Below, piece by piece: positions 17,601-23,052 of a stretch of DNA of 55,704 nt. Origin of the DNA: Ruminococcus flavefaciens FD-1 (GTDB lineage: Bacteria > Bacillota > Clostridia > Oscillospirales > Ruminococcaceae); contig ACOK01000091.1 of assembly GCA_000174895.1 (NCBI GenBank), positions 1 through 55,704 on the forward strand. The letters run 5' to 3'. The notes under the pieces are model-generated. The model was not told the origin of the DNA, did no database searches, and was given only the letters and a program-made list of their open reading frames with translations. Position 1 is the stretch's first letter. Every line of letters begins with the position of its first letter. A program made the position numbers and the translations under genes.

Positions 17601-19108
17601 TTGACCTTGCGGAACAGCTTGAGGTGCAGGCGGCTAAGAACAGTATCCCGAATCTGAAAGGCACAAATCCCAATGGTGAAGCGGATGGATATCCGATCGA
17701 AGGCATACTGCTTTCGGATACAGCTGTAGATATTGGGAACGGTGGTCAACAGTCTGTTGGCTACAATCCGAATATTGACAATGTGGATATGATTGTTCTT
17801 GTCTTTGATAAAACTCCGACAGGAGATGGCATGAATTTCACAGCGAATAACTGGGATTTAAAAACAGGTAAAAATAAGGGTGGTTCATGGAGTAACTATT
17901 CGGGAATACAATATGATAAGTATTTGATCTGGATTTTGGACGAATCAAAGACAATCAGAGAAGTCGGTATACAGGATGTGAAAATCAGCAACGGCGCAAA
18001 GATTCAGCGTGTCTTGCTTTATCAGGAAGTGCCTCCTGTGATTACTACCTTCAATGTCACCCCGTCTGCCGGTACAGCTTATACTAATCAGCCATATACG
18101 GTGACGGTCAGCGGACAGAGCGGCGTTATCACATGGGAGGACAACGGGAATCCGATTTCTCCTAATGTGTCAGACAACGAATTCACTTTTACGTTCAATA
18201 CCAAAGGCGAACATCACATCGTCGGCAGGGACGGCAACGATAAAACCGGTGAATTCACAGTCAATGTATCCGATTTCTCATTAGATGTAGCCGATGATGC
18301 GACGATTAGCTTCAAAAAGGGCGGTTCCAAAACGGTACACATCAACACCAGTCTGGATCTTAATGAATTTGATATTCAATCAAATCCGGCAGATTCAGTA
18401 GTAATCAGGCGTGACGGAAATACAATCACGATATCGTCCAATACAGTGACTGATACACCTGTAACAGTCACAGTCGTCAGTCCGAATAATGAAGAACATT
18501 CGTTTACGGTGTATGTTTACGACAATATCACTATCAAACCGCAGCAAGGCACGGAAACACACTCACTTTATCTGGATGAGATCTTAAGACTTGGACTGTA
18601 TCAGGGTAATACTATGGTAAACAATGTTACTTGGCAATCCAATAACGACGTTGCGACTGTAGATCAGAACGGCATAGTAACGGCAAAGCATTTCGGTACG
18701 GCGACGATCACCGCTACACTGAACGGTGAGACAGTATCGTACATTGTAAATGTGAAATCGATTCCCTACGGTGCAGAGAGTGTGGGTAACTACACGCTAA
18801 AGGAGACAGATGGCTGGGAAATGGAAGTAGATAATCTGCCGAAGGTTAGCCCACGAGGTCTTCCGTATATCTACTATGTTGAGGAAACTGAGAGTAATCA
18901 GTATGCAGCGATTAGCTACAGCGACGGTGTGATGCTCGGAAACGGAGAAACGCCAGAGCTGACCGTTAATAACAAAGCTATAAAAACGCTCCCCATAACA
19001 GGCGGCAGGGGAACTGAAAAAATCTATATGGCAGGAGGTGTTATGATGCTTCTTGCAGCCGCCGCATACGCAATGTTTAAGCGCCGAGAATTCGGCAAAG
19101 AAGAATAA
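11696..19108 (+). CDS. Giant LPxTG pilus adhesin with nested, permuted GH9 cellulase
   Basis: 2470 residues; TTG start chosen for the GAGAGGAG site 6 bp upstream. Order: signal/membrane segment (about 20-45); choice-of-anchor A-type adhesive domain (about 140-440, VAVGGNLRFEGGWNYQ, NGTILASKADV); Glu/Ser/Thr linker with three 31-residue repeats (about 575-660); Cna_B domains with ETxAPxGY-like ends (about 820-1030 and 1170-1430); then one Cna_B domain that opens at 1430 (LKLKKEWENEESVNELEFKLYRK) and closes only after 2362 (VGNYTLKETDGWEMEVDNLP). The insert is a GH9 core starting at G1458 with D1462/D1465 (YHDAGDH), H1769/R1770 (PHHRAASG) and E1817 (NEVSLDYNAG). It is followed by the GH9 N-terminal segment at 1874-1915, then Ig-like and BIG2-like parts. 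It ends in LPITG (2432-2436), a hydrophobic segment and KRRE. Role: secreted, sortase-linked pilus subunit, probably the tip, binding or cutting cellulose. Confidence 0.9.
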   Translation: MKDLQNRIQQMLADRKNHIRVISMITALSLLVMFIAPMLLVSPGISLTKNSYSPVKLGNTIARDYDGNILISTQINNSYKQNGISTGANVVNDKIYSPASVPLKTLLFGDGLNDLINDDDTLEQALDKAANSYFLGLASEFCAFIKGDFTVYDADAEGRVAVGGNLRFEGGWNYQIGSGDFASLTPLTQTYDYDSTSGFAHIICGGKLFRINTVSTGNYNEQENVANDKGWHRNGNTVVYDPEDDMYKKLLVSPDVLDGSLRYGGEKEGDISYSDQVVVEMPGTESGCDHEYLNNVNQLAQMYQYEYIRELIDTVYNKVDQRSEALAIMDSIPGRIADDGETVTFDGENLNATTIYFSLPAWDNRIKKVIFENIPDDTSIVVNVGGENFRIFPGDKGTVQTIFRNNGNDKVISNNQSNNSQEANDSNNNAASSRILYNFYEATYGRISGNFNGTILASKADVTAPQECPGHLSGALIAKSFEGGLEFGYRPYRGSADIIGLRTGYVIPVEKYVEGSKNRLADARFVLERVTDDNKTVPVYRWASDGKDPSYVPIPLQVNYTKTYTATEESNTSETTNENPDSSATEDEDSEPKVNEPEEISKSSESTNENPETSATEDEDSESKVNEPEEKSETSESTNENPETPATEDEVSDPQATEPQLIYPTLTARYILREENPPELYLGTSKYYQIDVTEKINQLDQGGRPNNVEYTVAISSPDSDPSDAETINFTVSDTGEAPIVRTITDGDKTYRITINNSGTNPVVTSVEKGDGTDFQSIQMDDTGKAQKIDDNFYYDPNMMMVMPLISETKTPSFENIPALLFEKVDDDGNPRTGATIRLTRTGTDPAIPDEANWKWPDGSSSCTINVKELPSGTYKLEETQAPQGYEKAEPIVFTWDEESGKLTYNGIDYTLPAKLRMIDNKIYGMKLELYKYDGRPTHSETDALGGAVFSLYAADDTLIKDGFETDATGKVDLNLSDVINARYVRNGYLLPGTYYLKETTLPTATEGQPFTQPDNIYFTVKKNNNGTFFVEALNMSKTKDCSYSVHSNWEEAWYGVHQLYINDDRLNGSMKETTSGGVIENVVSITLETNSTIQQAYADVASSNSVNSDQWSVTFDPPQTIRQCKFFVAYKDDFKYTLTIRTKDNITYISTNIEENIPEPSADEEETGLMTVDTQNSQQLKIANKSEPVNITAKKVWANDAGFEFLRNNVKLTLYRSPDDLTPAQQAAYAEGTTPEGVTIEQWQNSWNTEEDSTQTGTAVLSDENGWSYTWNKLEAFKQNSDGTYQKLYYYVKETPIGEVDYVTTYVRDGNQLTVTNTMNKIDLNVEKIWNNNNSSNLQTPSSIKVGLEVKHNENWEKVLGKTLTLYSANEWKGEFSNLPAGESFRIYEISVPTGWKVGPSNTVNTANLTADQLEEKTLTITNEPDFASLKLKKEWENEESVNELEFKLYRKEVSISGGYHDAGDHVMFGLPQGYTASMLGWSFNEFKDSYTDLGQEEHYKIIAKRFADFFYNAVKTDANGNITEILVQKGDGQTDHDYWGAPEDQGERTDQLFWRDTGGDIAAEYAATLAQYKVNFPEDPMADQYLEQAKKLYEFAKAKPPLNEYGVNRKEGTEYDFYKSDAKEDDVAWAAAWLYKATQEDQYKNELASYPGPNPNDDNWSSLNWNRVDLAASIMNGEINNNWNTASDWFNNHCKSDNYFFVGEWGSARYNCAAQLAALVASKHDAVDKEAWAQNQMGYILGEKGVGTANPKCFVTGFDENSPKNPHHRAASGTDSAQTNADSIENKHILLGALVGGPADENGAYQDIRSDYQSNEVSLDYNAGLVGAAAGLYYFYPQGITDADISASVPDSGVEITYGGGMGNSAVVNNSQNYAKLLQYSLYFYDANMCGSDVGESSALTWRKDCHVQDAQLNSAPAESETILPKLNTVIGKYWSFVNLLSEENAEADTVPAATRTKTRVLRLSKAVDLAEQLEVQAAKNSIPNLKGTNPNGEADGYPIEGILLSDTAVDIGNGGQQSVGYNPNIDNVDMIVLVFDKTPTGDGMNFTANNWDLKTGKNKGGSWSNYSGIQYDKYLIWILDESKTIREVGIQDVKISNGAKIQRVLLYQEVPPVITTFNVTPSAGTAYTNQPYTVTVSGQSGVITWEDNGNPISPNVSDNEFTFTFNTKGEHHIVGRDGNDKTGEFTVNVSDFSLDVADDATISFKKGGSKTVHINTSLDLNEFDIQSNPADSVVIRRDGNTITISSNTVTDTPVTVTVVSPNNEEHSFTVYVYDNITIKPQQGTETHSLYLDEILRLGLYQGNTMVNNVTWQSNNDVATVDQNGIVTAKHFGTATITATLNGETVSYIVNVKSIPYGAESVGNYTLKETDGWEMEVDNLPKVSPRGLPYIYYVEETESNQYAAISYSDGVMLGNGETPELTVNNKAIKTLPITGGRGTEKIYMAGGVMMLLAAAAYAMFKRREFGKEE
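13421..13690 (+). repeat. Three tandem 93-bp repeats in the adhesin linker
   Basis: Copies start at 13421, 13514 and 13607 (ACAAATGAAAATCCGGA...). Each encodes 31 residues of the type TNENPETSATEDEDSES-KVNEPEE. The first two are almost identical and the third diverges in its second half. In-frame tandem repeats of this kind change copy number easily and would alter stalk length. Confidence 0.9.
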
Positions 19109-19129
19109 GATCAAAGTTTAACGAAAAAT

Positions 19130-19163
19130 GCTCTGCTGCCGCCTTAGGCAGCGGCGGCGGAGC
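19130..19163 (+). promoter_or_regulatory. Strong hairpin between adhesin and pilin genes
   Basis: GCTCTGCTGCCGCC faces GGCAGCGGCGGCGGAGC around a short loop. The stem is very GC-rich in an AT-rich region and has no following T-run. It sits 22 bp after the adhesin stop and 27 bp before the pilin start. It may be an RNA processing or stability element that lets the major pilin be made in excess over the adhesin. Confidence 0.55.
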
Positions 19164-19190
19164 GACTACTTAATGAAAAGGAGAATGATT

Positions 19191-20801
19191 ATGAAAACTA
19201 CTAAGAGATTTATCGCAATGGCAGCCGCTTTAACACTTACTGCTTGTGCAGCAATGCCGATGAGTATTATGACCGTTAGTGCAGAAGACACATCCAGTAT
19301 TACAGTAACTGGAACATATGCAAAAGAACATACATTTGAAATATACCAGGTTATGGCTGGTAAATATGATGCTACCGCTAAAACTTTTTCAGAGTTAAAG
19401 TGGGGTGCTGATGTTACAGCTTATAGTGGTAAAAATGTAACACCTGGTGATCTTGTCAGTGATGCTGATATAGAGGCTATTTCAAGAATTACAGATGCTG
19501 GCACTCTTCCCACTAGTCTAACACTTAAAGCAACTGGAAGAAAATACGCAAATAAGACTGGTTCAGAAGACGTTTCGTTCACTGGACTTCAAGAAGGATA
19601 TTATATTATTAAAGACGTAACAAATCTGTCAGATCAGGATGATTCAAACTCGGCTTGGATCGTACAGGTTGCTGGAACAACTAATATTGCTATTAAGAAC
19701 GCTAAGCCTACTGTAGATAAGCAAGTTCAGGACGAAACTACAGATGCAGAGGCGGGTGCGGATGCAGATGGTTATGGTGAGTCTGCTGACCACGCAATAA
19801 ACGAGAGCTTTAACTTTAAGCTGAAAGCAAATATCCTGGCTGACGCTGATTTAAAGGAATACAGCACATATGCAATCAAATTCAATGATACGATGTGTGA
19901 TGGTGTTACATATGAGGGAATCGAAAGTGTTACAGTTAAATCTGGCTCAAATTCCAAGACTTTGGCCGCAACAGATTACACACTTGATGTAACCAATATT
20001 AAAAATGATGGTGGTGGAAGCTTTACACTTTTGATTAATGACATCAAAACTTTACTCCCTGCTTCGACCACATGGGGTGAAAGTGACATTGTAGTAGAAG
20101 TGATCTATAAGGCACACTTGAATGAAAAGGCAGTGGTAGATGACGATAGTCGCTCGAATGGCACTATAACCGATACAAACTACAACAGTGTTTATCTCAA
20201 CTATTCTAACAACCCTGATGCAACAGGAGGTGGAACTACTCAGCCTGGCGGTAAGTCTGAAACCGACTATGTATGGGTTTTCACATATGAGGTTGACAAT
20301 ACCAAGTATAAGATTTCTGCCGATGCAGGAAATGAACTTGAAGGTGCAGAGTTTAAGCTTTACGATAGCACAGGAAATACAGAGATAGGTTTAATTTATG
20401 ACAATGGTTTGGCAGCATATCGTCCTGTAGCTTCTGGTGAACCAGCAACTGTAATGAAGTCGTCTGATGCAGCTTCTACCAAGGGTCAGTTCAATATTAA
20501 GGGACTTGATGCTGGTACATATGTTCTCAAAGAAACTAAGGCACCTGATGGATATAATGCAGCTGAAAATATTACATTTACAATTGGTGCAACACACACG
20601 GAAGAGACAGACGGAACTGCAAAGGTTGTTCTTACTGGTATCAATAACGAGGTTGAAAATAAGATTGTTGATACAAAGAACTCAACCCTCCCCGCAACCG
20701 GTGGCATAGGCACAACACTCTTCATCCTTGGCGGCGGATGTGCAGCAGGTATCGCCGGTATCTACCTCATTTCCAAGAAGAAGACACGTGAGGAAGAATA
20801 A
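19191..20801 (+). CDS. Major pilin subunit, LPxTG-anchored, isopeptide type
   Basis: 536 residues from the ATG at 19191, chosen for its AAAGGAGA site 6 bp upstream; an upstream in-frame extension to 19128 would run through a hairpin and lack a signal peptide start. Signal peptide about 1-30. Then a fimbrial N-terminal domain, a pilin motif NAKPTVDKQV whose K177 is the expected nucleophile for subunit linkage, an isopeptide-forming D2-type domain (about 200-350), a Cna_B/SpaA domain with E-box VLKETKAPDGY (E448), and a sorting signal LPATGG (500-505), membrane segment and KKKTREEE. Together with the class C sortase next door this is a complete polymerising pilin. The gene is visibly more AT-rich than its neighbours. 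Confidence 0.93.
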   Translation: MKTTKRFIAMAAALTLTACAAMPMSIMTVSAEDTSSITVTGTYAKEHTFEIYQVMAGKYDATAKTFSELKWGADVTAYSGKNVTPGDLVSDADIEAISRITDAGTLPTSLTLKATGRKYANKTGSEDVSFTGLQEGYYIIKDVTNLSDQDDSNSAWIVQVAGTTNIAIKNAKPTVDKQVQDETTDAEAGADADGYGESADHAINESFNFKLKANILADADLKEYSTYAIKFNDTMCDGVTYEGIESVTVKSGSNSKTLAATDYTLDVTNIKNDGGGSFTLLINDIKTLLPASTTWGESDIVVEVIYKAHLNEKAVVDDDSRSNGTITDTNYNSVYLNYSNNPDATGGGTTQPGGKSETDYVWVFTYEVDNTKYKISADAGNELEGAEFKLYDSTGNTEIGLIYDNGLAAYRPVASGEPATVMKSSDAASTKGQFNIKGLDAGTYVLKETKAPDGYNAAENITFTIGATHTEETDGTAKVVLTGINNEVENKIVDTKNSTLPATGGIGTTLFILGGGCAAGIAGIYLISKKKTREEE

Positions 20802-20837
20802 AGCATTTCATGATCATTCATTAACCTAAAACCTGAT

Positions 20838-20861
20838 ACCCGCCCCTCCCCACTTCGGGGA
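20838..20861 (+). promoter_or_regulatory. Hairpin between pilin and sortase genes
   Basis: A CCCCTCCCC arm faces GGGGAGGGG around ACTTC in the 93-bp gap. There is no T-run, so it is probably not a full terminator; it may damp sortase expression relative to pilin or mark a repeat. Confidence 0.45.
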
Positions 20862-20894
20862 GGGGATCAGGGAGAGATCCACAAGGAGAACACT

Positions 20895-21776
20895 ATGAAA
20901 ATTAAACCGAAAAAGCTTATCCCACTGTTGTTTGTTTTCATTTTCTTTGCGGGCCTCTCCGTGATGCTTTATCCGACTTTCAGCAACTGGTGGAACAGGA
21001 ACATGGCTTCACACGCCGTTTCCTCCTATAAAGAAGCAGTTGCCGAACTTGACACAGGCGATACGGAAAGGCTGTGGGAAGAAGCACGTGAATATAACAG
21101 ACAACTTGCGGAGCTATATGCTCCCTTTACTAATTTTGCGGATATAAAGGGCTATGATGACATCCTCAATATCTCGGGTACGGGCGTTATGGGGTATATC
21201 TCCATTCCGAGCATCCGTGTTGAGCTGCCGATCTATCACGGCACTTCCGAGGGTGTGCTCCAGATAGCAGCAGGCCATATCCAGGGTTCATCTCTTCCCG
21301 TTGGCGGAGCTGATACTCATGCCGTTATCTCGGGACACCGTGGACTGCCGTCCGCAAAGCTTTTCACTGACCTTGACCAGGTGGTGGAGGGCGATGTTTT
21401 CACAGTGAACATTCTTGACGATATTCTGACCTATGAGGTGGAGAAGATACTCATCATCCTCCCCGACGAGACTGACAAGCTGGCTATAATACCGGATCAG
21501 GATTATGTTACACTGATGACCTGCACTCCATATGGAGTAAATTCACATCGTCTGCTGATACGTGCCCACAGAATAGACACCATTTACGACAGACGCATAA
21601 AAGTTCCTGCTGATGCTTTGCAGGTGGACAGAATGACCGTGCTTCCGGTAATGATCGGTATTCTTATTGTTCTTACGGCGATGATCGGAGCGATCACAGG
21701 CAGAAACAAACACAACATACGAATCGACAAATACATAGTTTCCAAGCTGCCGTCGGGAGAGGACGGCGGACCTTAA
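20895..21776 (+). CDS. srtC: Class C (pilin-polymerising) sortase
   Basis: 293 residues. Membrane transpeptidase that cuts LPxTG between T and G and joins pilin subunits. N-terminal membrane segment (about 8-28) and a second C-terminal one (about 246-266), as usual for class C. Catalytic residues: H148 (SGHRGLPSAKLF), C210 (TLMTCTPYGVNSHR) and R219. The conserved GVMGYISIPSI and LPIYHGTSEGVLQ are present. The lid motif, normally DPF/DPW before the barrel, reads APF here (about 76-78). It lies 93 bp after the pilin, with a CCTCCCC/GGGGAGG hairpin in the gap, and 10 bp before the lipoprotein gene. Confidence 0.94.
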   Translation: MKIKPKKLIPLLFVFIFFAGLSVMLYPTFSNWWNRNMASHAVSSYKEAVAELDTGDTERLWEEAREYNRQLAELYAPFTNFADIKGYDDILNISGTGVMGYISIPSIRVELPIYHGTSEGVLQIAAGHIQGSSLPVGGADTHAVISGHRGLPSAKLFTDLDQVVEGDVFTVNILDDILTYEVEKILIILPDETDKLAIIPDQDYVTLMTCTPYGVNSHRLLIRAHRIDTIYDRRIKVPADALQVDRMTVLPVMIGILIVLTAMIGAITGRNKHNIRIDKYIVSKLPSGEDGGP

Positions 21777-21786
21777 TGGAGGAAAT

Positions 21787-22986
21787 ATGCGAAAATATCT
21801 ATCATTTATCACAGCTTTTGCTTTTGTAACGGCACTGCTTACCGGCTGCGGAAACAGATCGGAGAAGGCAGTAAAGCCACTTCTGGGACTTGAATGGTTC
21901 GCCGGCTATGACGAAGTTCTCGCTGAAATGAGCGGGAATAATCTTATCGCCGAGCGTGAAACGGAGGACAAGACGAAGCAGCGGATGCAGGACTACGAAG
22001 CGGTGAAGCTTTATGGTACAGACTGCGACCTGACGCTTTGCTTTACAGATTCGGGACTTGTGGGCTTCAACTACCACGATGTGAAGCGGAATCAGAGCTA
22101 TCGTCAGTGGTTCAGCGAAATCGAAAAAGAATACGGTATCCCGACTGAGGAGGGCAGCGGTATTGCATCGTGGTATGATGATCCGCTGGGCAGGAACACG
22201 GCGGTCTACCTGTTCAATCTTGAGGAAGGTGTACAGGTTTCGTTCTATGCGACTTCCGATTCTCCCGATCAGTCCTATGAAAAGCAGAAGGAGCGATACA
22301 TCCCCACTCCCGAATTACGTTCGCCTGTGGTAGCAGTTGAGGAAACTCCTACGGTTTCGTCCGCAGAGACCACAGCTTTGCAGCAGGAGACAACATCAGC
22401 AGCAACATCGCTTGCTGAGGAGGAAATTCCAGATCCGGCAGATGAGCCTGAAACGGATGAATATTCCGGGAAAGCCGATGTTCAGACAGCTGCTGCACAA
22501 ACTTCATTACGGACAGAAACCGTGACCACTTCCACGACTGTGACAACTACAGCAAAAATTGACCGTACAAAGGATTTCCTTCTGAATGGGCTGAAATTCT
22601 ACAGCAGCCCCGAAAGCGGAAAACGTAAAATGGACGGCTATACAAAGGTCGATGAGTACCGCACAGAAGAAGCCGGGCAGCCATGGGAGCTGATAATGGA
22701 ATATGAAAATGTTCCGTATCTCGGCAAAAAATGCGACGGAGTGCTTTGCTTTACCAGTCTCGGACTGGTTGGCGTGAACTATTTTGACTCCGAAAGCAGC
22801 GACTATAGCTTCTGGGTGGAACAGCTTACGGATATTTACGGCTCGCCTGATGAGACTCAGTACGACTATTCCGTATGGAGCGATTCAACAGCAGGAAGCG
22901 GCACGACGATATACATATTCGCACTTGAAGACGGAGTTCAGATCTCGTTCTTCGTTGATGACACAGGCTCGGAAATTGTAAAATAA
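21787..22986 (+). CDS. Lipoprotein with two copies of an unknown domain
   Basis: 399 residues. Lipobox ALLTGC with the lipid Cys at 21. Two related domains follow. Copy 1 (about 30-165) has DLTLCFTDSGLVGFNYHD and YLFNLEEGVQVSFYA; copy 2 (about 265-398) has GVLCFTSLGLVGVNYFD and YIFALEDGVQISFFV. They are joined by a Thr/Ser/Pro/Glu linker (about 175-260). I do not recognise the domain. The ribosome binding site TGGAGGAAAT is 10 bp after the sortase stop, so it belongs to the pilus operon. It could be an assembly or base factor, or simply a co-transcribed surface protein. Confidence 0.8.
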   Translation: MRKYLSFITAFAFVTALLTGCGNRSEKAVKPLLGLEWFAGYDEVLAEMSGNNLIAERETEDKTKQRMQDYEAVKLYGTDCDLTLCFTDSGLVGFNYHDVKRNQSYRQWFSEIEKEYGIPTEEGSGIASWYDDPLGRNTAVYLFNLEEGVQVSFYATSDSPDQSYEKQKERYIPTPELRSPVVAVEETPTVSSAETTALQQETTSAATSLAEEEIPDPADEPETDEYSGKADVQTAAAQTSLRTETVTTSTTVTTTAKIDRTKDFLLNGLKFYSSPESGKRKMDGYTKVDEYRTEEAGQPWELIMEYENVPYLGKKCDGVLCFTSLGLVGVNYFDSESSDYSFWVEQLTDIYGSPDETQYDYSVWSDSTAGSGTTIYIFALEDGVQISFFVDDTGSEIVK

Positions 22987-23028
22987 AAAACTCCTGCGGG
23001 CAGAACAGTTCTGATCGCAGGAGTTTTT
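22986..23028. terminator. Bidirectional terminator between convergent genes
   Basis: AAAAACTCCTGCG pairs with CGCAGGAGTTTTT, so both strands have a T-run after the stem. It closes the pilus operon and the YfhO gene. Confidence 0.88.
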
Positions 23029-23052
23029 GTTTATTCTGTCGGGAGGATGAAA

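Noticed and set aside
11696..19108. Adhesin as two genes wrongly joined around the GH9 module
   Set aside because: The frame is continuous, codon use is steady across both borders, and the two halves of the Cna_B domain complement each other.
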